A stretch of DNA of 64,000 nt from Psychromonas sp. CNPT3 (GTDB lineage: Bacteria; Pseudomonadota; Gammaproteobacteria; Enterobacterales; Psychromonadaceae). The DNA lies in NCBI RefSeq assembly GCF_000153405.2, contig NC_020802.1, positions 2,313,883-2,377,882 on the forward strand, in the 5' to 3' direction. The translations under genes were made by a program, and so were the position numbers. This document shows positions 1 to 8,888 of this stretch, piece by piece (positions within the stretch are counted from its first letter, which is position 1; each line of letters opens with the position of its first letter). A model generated the notes under the pieces. That model made no database searches, had not been told where the DNA came from, and saw nothing but the letters and a program-made list of their open reading frames with translations.

Positions 1-594
1 CATCCCCAAGTAAAAAATAGCTATCTGTGCTTGCGTATGCTGCGACTCTAAGTGTAATAATAATTCACTTAGAGCCAACTTATCAATGATGGAATAACCC
101 GTAGTGCCAATAGCCGCTAGCACAGCCCAAGCAATACTGACATGCAGATAATGCGATAACTTAAATTGGCGTAGCGAAATTAAGGGCACCAATATACACC
201 CTCCGGTGATCAGTAAAAAACCTAGCCACTGTTTCACTAAAATGATATCACCCAGCAAAAAACCAAACGCACCAACAATTAAAACAGGAAGAGCTCTTGC
301 GATGGGATACACAACGCCTACATCCGCATTTTTATAGGCAAGTCCTAGCCCCATTAAGTAAATAATTTGAAAAATGCCACTGAAAAAGATTAAGTACCAA
401 AATCTAGGACTAAAATGTTCATAACCTGCCGAGAAATAAAACCATAATAAGAAAGGCAATAATAATAATGCCATGCAAAGTGATGCCATAAAGAAAAAAA
501 CGTGAACCGATGTTTTATTGGATTTACTTAATATATTCCAACTTGCATGTAACAATGCGGAGAGAATAATCAACAAGATGGCAAAAATTGACAT
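1..594 (-). CDS. EamA/DMT-family transporter (C-terminus beyond window)
   Basis: The reading frame is open from an ATG at 592-594 to the window edge (198 codons) and begins MSIFAILLIILSALLHASWN. At least five hydrophobic segments are visible, and the start (hydrophobic helix, then LHASWNILSK) is typical of the first EamA repeat of the drug/metabolite transporter superfamily, inner-membrane carriers for small metabolites. The second repeat is cut off. It lies downstream of the AEP regulator gene on the same strand, 233 bp away, so a link with phosphonate metabolism is possible but unproven. The AAGGG ribosome-binding site, just upstream of the ATG, falls inside a fragment of a dispersed repeat. 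Family is fairly sure; substrate unknown. Confidence 0.8.
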   Translation of the reverse strand, partial: MSIFAILLIILSALLHASWNILSKSNKTSVHVFFFMASLCMALLLLPFLLWFYFSAGYEHFSPRFWYLIFFSGIFQIIYLMGLGLAYKNADVGVVYPIARALPVLIVGAFGFLLGDIILVKQWLGFLLITGGCILVPLISLRQFKLSHYLHVSIAWAVLAAIGTTGYSIIDKLALSELLLHLESQHTQAQIAIFYLGM

Positions 595-596
595 AA

Positions 597-662
597 ATAC
601 CCTTAATACTTCAGATGCAAAGTCAGCAAGCAATATAGGCACAGCTCACGGCATAAAATAAA
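597..662. repeat. fragment of dispersed MITE-like repeat (family A)
   Basis: This stretch aligns with the left end of the complete element at 7829-8090: ATACCC, then AATACTTCA, GCAAAGTCAGCAAG and GGCATAAAAT occur in the same order with small changes. Only this end is present. It abuts the start codon of the EamA gene and carries its ribosome-binding site. Confidence 0.6.
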
Positions 663-708
663 AAACAGTTATTCTACGTTGATGTTTTATAACGGTGTAG
701 ATACGTTA

Positions 709-774
709 AATTTGGCCTACCCTTTGCAATAATTTGGCCTGCCATTTGCAGTAATTTGGCCTGCTATTGGCAGA
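709..774. repeat. three tandem 22-bp repeats
   Basis: Units at 709-730, 731-752 and 753-774 each begin AATTTGGCCT and continue with a variant of GCCATTTGCAGT. They sit between the regulator gene and the EamA gene, 115-180 bp upstream of the EamA start. They could be clustered operator sites or a simple unstable tandem repeat; nothing in the sequence decides between these. Confidence 0.75.
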
Positions 775-827
775 TTGAGTGAAAATAACACCTCAGTAAA
801 ACCCACAAATAATCACCCTCTACAACA

Positions 828-1541
828 TTAACTCGGCAAGGGAATAAACTGAGCAACCGACTCAATACACAACGCATCGTGGCGCCAATATTCAAGGTCA
901 CAATCAATTAAACGCCCTTGCTTATCGTAATTGACTCTCTCAACCAACATCGCAGGACTCCCCTGTTTTGCTCTTAATGCCGTGGCTGCGTCTCCAAATA
1001 ACGAGGTGCTACTCACGCGATAATGGGTGCTTTGATAGCTAACTGAGTAATGTTTTTGGTAGGCAAGCGTTAATGACGGTGTAAAATCCACATCGAGAAA
1101 GTTTTCAAAATAATACGCTTTGATATAATTAATCACGTATACCACGGGCCGTTGATCTAAGTAACGTACACGGATCAAATGATAGAGCTCACTTAAAAGA
1201 GGTACTCGCAATAAATTTGCTGTTTGCTGAGTCGCTAACGTACGTTGCGCCATCAATAATGTTGTGGACGCGCCTCGCCCTTGAAGTTTAGCCATCTGTA
1301 AAAAGTTCAGCGTTAAATGCGGATCATAACGCAAAGGTTTAGGACAAATAAACCAGCCTCGTCTCACTTCTCGATATATACGCGCCTCCGCCTCCAATGC
1401 ACTAAGCGCCTCTCGAATTGTTACCCGCGTTGTGGCAAACGCTTGCGCCATTTTGCGCTCAGAGGGGAGCTTTTTCCCGCTAGTAAACAAACCAGATTCG
1501 ATTTGCGCAATAATCCTTTCTTTAATTTTAATATACTGCAC
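828..1541 (-). CDS. phnR: GntR-family (HutC/UTRA) regulator of AEP genes, PhnR-like
   Basis: The N-terminal winged helix-turn-helix (KLPSERKMAQAF, TVRE-type recognition helix read here as TRVTIREALSALE) and the C-terminal UTRA ligand domain mark a HutC-subfamily GntR repressor. I chose the GTG at 1539-1541: AAGGA lies 4 bp upstream, the start falls 7 bp after the permease stop, and the product is 237 aa, usual for the family. The ATG at 1593-1595 would add 18 residues and overlap the permease by 47 bp. It is last in the phnS-phnT-permease unit, so it probably senses AEP or an AEP catabolite. A HutC-type operator candidate (TGGTCTACACCA) lies in front of phnW. Family sure; target inferred from context. 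Confidence 0.85.
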   Translation of the reverse strand: MQYIKIKERIIAQIESGLFTSGKKLPSERKMAQAFATTRVTIREALSALEAEARIYREVRRGWFICPKPLRYDPHLTLNFLQMAKLQGRGASTTLLMAQRTLATQQTANLLRVPLLSELYHLIRVRYLDQRPVVYVINYIKAYYFENFLDVDFTPSLTLAYQKHYSVSYQSTHYRVSSTSLFGDAATALRAKQGSPAMLVERVNYDKQGRLIDCDLEYWRHDALCIESVAQFIPLPS

Positions 1542-1548
1542 AGGATCC

Positions 1549-3273
1549 TTAGCGCTTACGCCATGCTTGCGTTGAATTCTCAAAGCACTTATCAAGGATC
1601 AAATGTAGCATTTTAGCCAGTAGTGCAACCAGCATGATCATCACAGCCATCGCGGCTGCAGCGCCTGTTTGCCCTGCATCATCCATGTTTAACACTGAGA
1701 CAGAGGCCGGTATCGTGTCGGTTGAATACAAAAAGACAACTGCCGAGGTGGTCGTTAGGGCATTAATAAATAAATAATCTGCGATATCAAACACCGCAGG
1801 TAAACAGACGGGTAACGTTACTTTCCAAAATAATTTATATTGTGGTAATTTAATGGATATGGCACTTGCCTCTAACTCAATAGGTAGTTGTTTAATAGCT
1901 GAGATAGCCGTCATATGTGCCACCGTATAATAATGAACCGTGGTATTGAGCACTAACAAAAACATAGAGCCATATAAAAAACTTAAGGGATTATGAGTAT
2001 CATTGAAAAAGAAAATATAGCCGAGCCCTAGTACCATACCGGGTACTGCCATCGGTAAGACACTCAACATCTGTAAAAAACGACGCAACCTAATAAATGC
2101 ACGTCCTTTTTCCATGCTATAAGCACCAATGAAAATAACAAAGGTACCTAATAAGGCAGTCCAACTCGCCAATTGTAATGAGTTCCAAAAAGGTTCCCAT
2201 CCATAGGTACTTATCTCTGAGAAGTTGTAATTATTAAAGGATAATGCTTTATTCCAAGGCCAAAAGGTCACTAATGATCCATAAATAGCCATACCTAACA
2301 CCACCAGCACCAATATTGAAATAAATAAACAATATACAAAACAAATCCCATCGCGTAACGCTTGAGGCTCTGGCTGATAAGGCACTGAGCGACTATCAAA
2401 AAGATTCTGCTGCTTTTTTTGTACCCAGCGATCAACAACAAAAGCAAACAACGCAGGCAATAAGAGAACAAGTCCTGTCACCGCTGCCATCGAGAAATTT
2501 TGTTGGCCGACCACCTGCTTAAATATATCTGTCGCCAATACGTTATAACTTCCACCAATGACTTTTGCGACGCCAAAATCACAAACAACTAACGTAAAAA
2601 CGACAATTAATGTACTGATAAGCCCGTACTTTGCAGCCGGTAACGTCACCACAAAAAAGGTTTTAAATGCACTTGTTTTTAATGCTTTCGCACTTTCATA
2701 AAGGCGCGCATCTGAAGTACGGAGTGAGGTTGATAAAATAATTAAAGCGTGTGGGAACGTCCAAAATATGAGACCCAATACGATACCAATAAAACCATAA
2801 ACAGAATGACCAAAAAGTAATGGCGTTGCCACGCCCTGCTTGCCAAAAAGATAAATAAGACTTATCGCAGGGAGTAATGAAGGCGCTAAAATAGGCGCCA
2901 TGCCAAATAATTTAAAAAGTTTTTTGCCCGGCATACAGGATCGGGTTAGTGCGTAGGCATAAATAAAAGCGAGAGATACGACAACAAACATAACAACGAT
3001 CCCGAGCGTCAGGGTATTCGTTAATGAATACCAAACGGCGCGAGATGCAAAATAGTCTTGAAAATTGACTATCCCTACAAAATTATCAGCGCTATCCAAC
3101 ACACTACTACGTAGTATGTTCCATAAGGGTGCGACAATAAATAAGAGTAAAAATAAAGAGATCAAAGTAAGACTGATCAATAAAATCAATTGCTCTTGGC
3201 TAAAACGATTAAAATAACGTTTTATAGACTTATGTGGGGGATTTTTAAATTCATTGATCGGCGTGACATTCAT
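1549..3273 (-). CDS. phnU: AEP ABC transporter permease, two fused permease domains (PhnU2 type)
   Basis: This 574-aa inner-membrane protein has about twelve hydrophobic segments in two halves, each with an EAA-type loop that contacts the ATPase (YESAKALKTSAFKTFFVVTL near residue 190; LEASAISIKLPQYKLFWKVT near 490). It is thus a fusion of the two permease subunits, as in iron(III)-type importers and the PhnU2 family for 2-aminoethylphosphonate. It starts 9 bp after the phnT stop with an AAGGG ribosome-binding site, so co-translation is likely. The substrate is inferred from phnW and phnX next door; the fold would also suit an iron importer if seen alone. Confidence 0.88.
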   Translation of the reverse strand: MNVTPINEFKNPPHKSIKRYFNRFSQEQLILLISLTLISLFLLLFIVAPLWNILRSSVLDSADNFVGIVNFQDYFASRAVWYSLTNTLTLGIVVMFVVVSLAFIYAYALTRSCMPGKKLFKLFGMAPILAPSLLPAISLIYLFGKQGVATPLLFGHSVYGFIGIVLGLIFWTFPHALIILSTSLRTSDARLYESAKALKTSAFKTFFVVTLPAAKYGLISTLIVVFTLVVCDFGVAKVIGGSYNVLATDIFKQVVGQQNFSMAAVTGLVLLLPALFAFVVDRWVQKKQQNLFDSRSVPYQPEPQALRDGICFVYCLFISILVLVVLGMAIYGSLVTFWPWNKALSFNNYNFSEISTYGWEPFWNSLQLASWTALLGTFVIFIGAYSMEKGRAFIRLRRFLQMLSVLPMAVPGMVLGLGYIFFFNDTHNPLSFLYGSMFLLVLNTTVHYYTVAHMTAISAIKQLPIELEASAISIKLPQYKLFWKVTLPVCLPAVFDIADYLFINALTTTSAVVFLYSTDTIPASVSVLNMDDAGQTGAAAAMAVMIMLVALLAKMLHLILDKCFENSTQAWRKR

Positions 3274-3282
3274 AAGTTACCC

Positions 3283-4386
3283 TTAAGCTGCCTGAACAGT
3301 TTGAGATCTTTTCTGCTGTGATGGATAAACATTTAAGTGCGTATCATCTATTGCTAAATAGCGAGTTTCTTGTTGCTTCAAATTTAATTTTCGCGCTTCA
3401 CGAATGGGGACATTGACATAAATACTCGGCGCAACTAAATCATCCCATAAGCGGCATTCAACTTGGCAGTACGGACCTTGGAACTCAATAAATTTAATAT
3501 TAACCGCAATAGTTTGTTCACCTTTTTCACAAAAATATAAACCTTCGGGACGGATAGCTAAATCGAATACGTTTCCAACAGTGACTCGCTCTTGTATTTT
3601 GGGTGGGATACTCAACAAATCCTCTCCCACTCGCATAAGATGGCTATTAATTACCGACACAGGAATAAAATTAGTAATACCAACAAAACTCGCTACAAAA
3701 CGATTAGCAGGCTTTTCATAAATTTCCTGCGGGGTACCAATTTGCTCAATTACCCCCTTATTCATGACAACGATCCTATCTGCCATGGCAAGTGCCTCTT
3801 CTTGATCATGTGTGACCATGACGGTTGTAATACCCAGTTTACGTTGTAATTTGCAGATTTCTTCACGCAAGTGAATGCGCACTTTGGCATCAAGTGCAGA
3901 TAATGGCTCATCTAATAATAACAAACCTGGAGATAAGGCTAAGGCGCGAGCCAATGCAACACGTTGCTGCTGACCACCGGAAAGTTGGCTTGGGTATTTA
4001 TGCGCTTCACTTAAAAGCCCTACCATCTCTAACCATTGTTCGACGACTTTACTGCATTCAATATTCCCTAGGCCTGTATTTTGTAACCCAATCGCGATAT
4101 TTTCTTGTACTGTTAAGTTAGGAAATAATGCATAGGATTGAAATACAATACCAAAATCACGTTTTTCAGCTGGCAAATGTGTCGTTTCGACTCCCCCTTG
4201 GAAAATACGTCCCGAGGTCAGAGCCTCTAAGCCCGATATATTGCGTAATAAAGTCGTTTTCCCACAACCAGAAGGCCCCAAAAAACAAACAAACTCGCCT
4301 TCTTTGATCGTTAATGAGATCTTTTGCAATGCGGTAAATTGTCCAAATTTTTTGACAACATTTTCAATCCGTAGATATGTTTTCAT
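3283..4386 (-). CDS. phnT: AEP ABC transporter ATP-binding protein
   Basis: The 367-aa ATPase has Walker A GPSGCGKTT (about 38-46), the Q-loop (VFQSYALFPN), the ABC signature LSGGQQQR, Walker B LLLLDEP and the H-loop VTHDQEEA. A C-terminal regulatory OB-type (TOBE) extension of about 130 residues follows, as in the spermidine/iron/AEP importer class. It lies between the binding-protein gene and the fused permease and would power import of 2-aminoethylphosphonate. All catalytic motifs are intact. Confidence 0.9.
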   Translation of the reverse strand: MKTYLRIENVVKKFGQFTALQKISLTIKEGEFVCFLGPSGCGKTTLLRNISGLEALTSGRIFQGGVETTHLPAEKRDFGIVFQSYALFPNLTVQENIAIGLQNTGLGNIECSKVVEQWLEMVGLLSEAHKYPSQLSGGQQQRVALARALALSPGLLLLDEPLSALDAKVRIHLREEICKLQRKLGITTVMVTHDQEEALAMADRIVVMNKGVIEQIGTPQEIYEKPANRFVASFVGITNFIPVSVINSHLMRVGEDLLSIPPKIQERVTVGNVFDLAIRPEGLYFCEKGEQTIAVNIKFIEFQGPYCQVECRLWDDLVAPSIYVNVPIREARKLNLKQQETRYLAIDDTHLNVYPSQQKRSQTVQAA

Positions 4387-4457
4387 AATAAAAACCTAAT
4401 AAATAAAAAATTGAGAACCAATCCATCTCTCGCCATTGCGAATAAGGAAAATAATAT

Positions 4458-4484
4458 GAGGTAAAGAAGTGTCCTCTTTACCTC
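4458..4484 (-). other. intercistronic hairpin after phnS
   Basis: A perfect 10-bp inverted repeat (GAGGTAAAGA / TCTTTACCTC, 7-nt loop) lies 8 bp beyond the phnS stop. No strong T-run follows, so it looks more like an mRNA-stabilising or attenuating hairpin that keeps binding-protein message above that of phnT and the permease. That role is typical of such operons and is inferred here. Confidence 0.6.
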
Positions 4485-4492
4485 ACCAACAT

Positions 4493-5500
4493 TTAATTTT
4501 TAGGTTCAGATTTACTATCAAACTTTTCTGACCATTTTTTCAAAACAGCCGCGCGTTCATCACCCATACGTGCAAAGTCCATATCGGCCATTGCTTTTTT
4601 AACATTTGGGAAGTTTTGAACGGTGGCTTTTACGTCTTTATGCGCCACTACGGGATACATTTCGATATACAGCTCATTGGCATTTTTCGAAATAGACCAA
4701 TCAACCACACGTTTAGCAGCAGCGCTTGCTTTGACTAAACCGACTGCCTCAGACTCCCAACCGATGCCATCTATCAAGATAACGGAAAGGGGCGCGCCTT
4801 GCGTTTTAAGCTTCGCGCCACGACTTGCCATAGAGATACCGATAGCGACTTCACCCATACCTGCTTGTACACAAGGTTTTGATCCTGAATGTGTATAGTG
4901 CGCAATATTTTTATCTAGCTTCTGCATATAATCCCAGGCTTGAGATTCACCCATGGTTTGTAACCAGGCCGAAACTTGCATATATCCTGTGCCAGAAGAT
5001 GCAGGATTTGGCATCGCTATATGCCCTTTATAAATAGGTTTTGTGAGATCATCCCATGATGTGGGCTTAGGAAGATGATATTGTTTTGCCACAATATCGT
5101 TAAAACAAATTGCATTAAAGTAAGCGTCATTACCAAACCAAGCTTGGTTAGGTTGTGGATCATTTAGCGCATTATTTAACGCACTCAAATTTTTTGGCGT
5201 ATACGTTTTTAGTATCCCTTCATTTTTTAATAGCGCCATTGAAGAGCCAGCAACCCCCCAAACAACTTCAGCTCGTGGGTTATTCTTTTCGGCTAATAAT
5301 TTAGCGGTGATGATCCCAGTTGAATCACGTACCCATTTTATTTCTATTTCTGGATTTTCTTGTTCAAAGGCATTTTTATATTTAGCTAAAATATCCGTTT
5401 CAAAAGCGGTATATACGATAACCTGCTGTTTTGCCATAACACCTGTTGCAGCTAGCGTGAATACTGTTGCAAGTGCTACGTTAATAAGTTTCATTTTCAT
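4493..5500 (-). CDS. phnS: AEP ABC transporter periplasmic binding protein
   Basis: A 335-aa type-2 periplasmic binding protein. The start at 5498-5500 is chosen because GGAGAG lies 5 bp upstream and it gives a clean signal peptide (MKMKLINVALATVFTL, cleavage after GVMA); a TTG 30 bp upstream would add a hydrophilic tail before the signal. The mature protein begins KQQVIVYTAFETD, the usual opening of the iron/AEP/spermidine binding-protein class. It would deliver 2-aminoethylphosphonate to the permease/ATPase encoded downstream. Specificity is inferred from the divergent phnW-phnX pair. Confidence 0.88.
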   Translation of the reverse strand: MKMKLINVALATVFTLAATGVMAKQQVIVYTAFETDILAKYKNAFEQENPEIEIKWVRDSTGIITAKLLAEKNNPRAEVVWGVAGSSMALLKNEGILKTYTPKNLSALNNALNDPQPNQAWFGNDAYFNAICFNDIVAKQYHLPKPTSWDDLTKPIYKGHIAMPNPASSGTGYMQVSAWLQTMGESQAWDYMQKLDKNIAHYTHSGSKPCVQAGMGEVAIGISMASRGAKLKTQGAPLSVILIDGIGWESEAVGLVKASAAAKRVVDWSISKNANELYIEMYPVVAHKDVKATVQNFPNVKKAMADMDFARMGDERAAVLKKWSEKFDSKSEPKN

Positions 5501-5560
5501 TTTATCTCTCCATTTGGCTTTTATTGCCAATTTTCATTTCTATTTTTATGGGGCTGTCAC

Positions 5561-5572
5561 CGTTGTACAACG
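5561..5572. promoter_or_regulatory. 12-bp perfect palindrome in the phnS-phnW divergent region
   Basis: CGTTGTACAACG is a perfect palindrome about 60 bp upstream of the phnS start. It could be an operator for the import operon. It does not match the GTnTAnAC pattern of HutC-type regulators as well as the site at 5738-5749. Confidence 0.4.
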
Positions 5573-5737
5573 CAAAACCTTACAGGTGATTTATGACAAA
5601 TTTATTACCGATTTAAGACAATTAATAATTTTTATATCTAAAAACACTTTATTTTTTCTCGAATATTAAACTTTTGTTAAATCGTCCTATTGGCTATTTA
5701 CCAATCAAATTTGAGCCGTTAAAGTGAAATTAAATTC

Positions 5738-5749
5738 TGGTCTACACCA
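5738..5749. promoter_or_regulatory. HutC-type operator candidate upstream of phnW
   Basis: TGGTCTACACCA fits the GT-n-TA-n-AC core of HutC-subfamily GntR operators and is symmetric in its outer four bases. It lies directly before the phnW ribosome-binding site (AGAGG at 5755-5759), where a bound repressor would block transcription. The co-located UTRA regulator is the obvious candidate. Confidence 0.6.
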
Positions 5750-5765
5750 AATAAAGAGGCGATAT

Positions 5766-6878
5766 ATGAAAAATGATTATCTATTGTTAACTCCGGGTCC
5801 TTTATCTACTTCACAGAGTGTGCGCCAAGCAATGCTTAAAGATTGGTGCACTTGGGATGACCAATACAATAAAGAGATTGTTGACGTTATTCGCCATAAA
5901 CTGGTAAAACTGGCAACCACACATGACAATTACACCTGTGTTTTAATGCAGGGTTCGGGGACGGCAAGTGTAGAAGCTACTATTGGTAGCGCACTTGGCC
6001 CGCAAGATAAGTTATTGGTTATTGATAATGGCGCTTATGGTGCGCGTATCGGCCAAATTGCACAGTATCTAAAAATAAATTATGTCACCTTACAACACAA
6101 AGAAACGCAAACTGTCGATTTACAACAGTTTGAAGCAATGTTAAATCGCGATACTAGTATTACCCATGTCGCAATGGTGCATTGTGAAACCACAACCGGC
6201 ATGTTAAATCCACTTCAACAGTTTTGTGAAATCGCTAAAAAACACAATAAAATTGTGATCGTTGATGCGATGTCTAGCTTTGGTGGCATTGTCATGGATA
6301 TTGGCGAGTTAGAGATTGATTTTATGATAAGTTCCGCTAATAAATGCATTCAAGGCGTCCCCGGATTTGGTTTTATTATTGCCAAAAAATCAGCAATGCA
6401 AGCATGTAAAGATCAAGCGCGATCACTCACTTTAGATTTATATGCGCAGTGGCAATGTATGCAAGAAAATCATGGTAAATGGCGTTTTACGTCCCCGACA
6501 CATACCGTGCGCGCTTTTTATCAAGCCTTACTCGAATTGGCCCAAGAAGGTGGCATTATTCAACGCCAAAATCGTTACCAGACAAACCAACAACGTTTAG
6601 TAAAAGGGATGCGTGAGCTTGGTTTTGAAACGTTGTTAAACGACGCCCTACACTCTCCCATTATTACTTCCTTTTATTCACCACGTGCCAGTGATTATCA
6701 ATTTAAACGTTTTTATGAGCAATTAAAAGAAACCGGTTTTGTTATTTATCCCGGCAAAGTCAGTGATGCGGATTGCTTTAGAATTGGCAATATTGGAGAA
6801 GTTTATCCGGACGATATTACGCGCCTCCTGAGTGCTATTAAAAAGGTGATGTACTGGGAAAAAGCACAATGTGCTTAA
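5766..6878 (+). CDS. phnW: 2-aminoethylphosphonate-pyruvate transaminase
   Basis: PhnW moves the amino group of 2-aminoethylphosphonate to pyruvate, giving phosphonoacetaldehyde and alanine; it is PLP-dependent and cytosolic. The 370-aa protein opens [16 protein letters not shown], has VDAMSSFGG with the cofactor-contacting aspartate (about 167), and the PLP lysine in SSANKCIQG (about 193). I chose the ATG at 5766 because AGAGG lies 6 bp upstream; an upstream GTG at 5724 has no good site and would put the operator inside the coding region. It is followed by phnX, the next step, and is divergent from the AEP importer. Confidence 0.95.
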   Translation: MKNDYLLLTPGPLSTSQSVRQAMLKDWCTWDDQYNKEIVDVIRHKLVKLATTHDNYTCVLMQGSGTASVEATIGSALGPQDKLLVIDNGAYGARIGQIAQYLKINYVTLQHKETQTVDLQQFEAMLNRDTSITHVAMVHCETTTGMLNPLQQFCEIAKKHNKIVIVDAMSSFGGIVMDIGELEIDFMISSANKCIQGVPGFGFIIAKKSAMQACKDQARSLTLDLYAQWQCMQENHGKWRFTSPTHTVRAFYQALLELAQEGGIIQRQNRYQTNQQRLVKGMRELGFETLLNDALHSPIITSFYSPRASDYQFKRFYEQLKETGFVIYPGKVSDADCFRIGNIGEVYPDDITRLLSAIKKVMYWEKAQCA

Positions 6879-6945
6879 GCCAGTGTTTAATATTTAGCTA
6901 AAAACATATAAATCTAAATTAACTAACGAATAACTAAGGTAATAG

Positions 6946-7791
6946 ATGATGAACAACATACAAAAAAGGCTAACAGATCGAAAAAATATTATTGAAGCCG
7001 TGATTTTTGACTGGGCCGGTACTATTGTCGACTTTGGATCTTTTGCTCCCACAACTATTTTCGTAGAAGCATTCCAAAAAGAATATGCTTTTGAAATAAC
7101 ACTTAAAGAAGCACGTGTACCGATGGGCCTTGGAAAGTGGGATCATATTAAGGCAGTTGGCAAATTAGACAGTGTTAATCAACGCTGGGTAACACAATTT
7201 GGAAAATCGATGGATGATGCTGATATAGATAAAATCTATCAACGCTTTATTCCCTTACAAAAAGTAAAAGTAGTGGATCATGCGACGCCTATTTTAAATG
7301 CCATTAATGTTGTTAATGATTTAAAAAAACAAGGCATTAAAATTGGATCTTGTACGGGTTATCCGCGCGCCGTCATGGATATATTAATTCCAGTCGCAGC
7401 TAAACATGGCTATGTGCCAGATTGTATTGTCGCCACTGACGATCTTAAGCACGGTGGTCGCCCTGCACCTTTTATGGTGTTAAAGAATGTCATTGATTTA
7501 GGGGTTAGTAACGTTGCGAATTGTATTAAAGTTGATGATTCGACTCCCGGCATTACAGAGGGTCATAACGCAGGAATGTGGACTGTTGCATTATTACTTT
7601 CCGGTAACGAAGCCGGTTTAACTTATCAGCAATACCAGCAAGCAGACAAAAAAACACTCGAGCAGGCAAGGCAAAAAGCACGCGTCGTTTTAGCAAAATC
7701 AAACCCGCATTATATGATTGATACTATCGATGACTTACCCAGTGTATTAACTGAAATTGAAAAAAGATTAGAGGCAGGAGAGCGCCCTTAG
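6946..7791 (+). CDS. phnX: phosphonoacetaldehyde hydrolase (phosphonatase)
   Basis: A HAD-superfamily enzyme that splits the carbon-phosphorus bond of phosphonoacetaldehyde into acetaldehyde and phosphate. The nucleophile motif VIFDWAGT (Asp about 22), the Schiff-base lysine in MGLGKWDH (about 64) and the late acidic motif KVDDSTPG are all present. Length is 281 aa, slightly above the usual 265-275. It starts 67 bp after phnW with AAGG upstream and is very probably co-transcribed. With phnW and the importer it forms a complete AEP-to-phosphate route. Confidence 0.95.
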   Translation: MMNNIQKRLTDRKNIIEAVIFDWAGTIVDFGSFAPTTIFVEAFQKEYAFEITLKEARVPMGLGKWDHIKAVGKLDSVNQRWVTQFGKSMDDADIDKIYQRFIPLQKVKVVDHATPILNAINVVNDLKKQGIKIGSCTGYPRAVMDILIPVAAKHGYVPDCIVATDDLKHGGRPAPFMVLKNVIDLGVSNVANCIKVDDSTPGITEGHNAGMWTVALLLSGNEAGLTYQQYQQADKKTLEQARQKARVVLAKSNPHYMIDTIDDLPSVLTEIEKRLEAGERP

Positions 7792-7805
7792 AAATCTATA
7801 CCCAT

Positions 7806-7826
7806 AAAAAAGGGGCCAAAAGCCCC
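7806..7826. terminator. shared terminator between phnX and adk
   Basis: GGGGC-CAAAA-GCCCC with six T residues on the minus strand side. It is well formed for minus-strand transcripts (adk) and may also stop the converging phnX message. A MITE-like element now separates it from adk. Confidence 0.75.
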
Positions 7827-7828
7827 TA

Positions 7829-8090
7829 TATACCCATGATACTTCAAGGTGCAAAGTCAGCAAGGAAAATCGTGCCAAGATGCTAGGCATAAAATTGAAG
7901 CCTAGTCGTTCTAAGTCGAGATTTTATAACAACGCAGATGGGTGCGAGTTACCTTGCCCTTCGGGGCGCAAGCTCGCCCCCCCCCCTGCGTTGCAACAAT
8001 TACAAAGGGAATAACCATTCGTTCATGTTACGCCTTGCTCTGGTTACCGAGCTTGTGCCTGACAAAGCACCTTGAAATAACATGGGTATA
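7829..8090. mobile_element. MITE-like element, family A (262 bp, complete)
   Basis: The ends are imperfect inverted repeats: TATACCCATG, then CTTCAAGGTGC on the left; GCACCTTGAA, then CATGGGTATA on the right. The inside carries no open reading frame of note, a C-run of about ten, and short internal hairpins. Fragments of the same family occur at 597-662, 49422-49454 and 63867-63900. It occupies nearly all of the phnX-adk gap, between adk and its terminator. Non-autonomous transposition is inferred; no transposase is in the window. Confidence 0.7.
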
Positions 8091-8115
8091 TAATATTTAT
8101 AAATAAGTTTATTTC

Positions 8116-8808
<693 letters not shown>

Positions 8809-8834
8809 TTAATCACTTTTTCTCAACTTTAAGC

Positions 8835-8865
8835 ATAAAAAAAAGGCCAGTATTAAACTGACCTT
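8835..8865 (-). terminator. rho-independent terminator of htpG
   Basis: On the minus strand AAGGTCAG, a 7-nt loop and CTGGCCTT are followed by a run of eight T. It begins 24 bp after the htpG stop. Confidence 0.85.
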
Positions 8866-8888
8866 CTCTATTATGTGAGTTTATTTAA

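Noticed and set aside
7977-7986. C10 tract as a phase-variable promoter element
   Set aside because: It lies inside a repeat in a convergent gap, not near any start codon.
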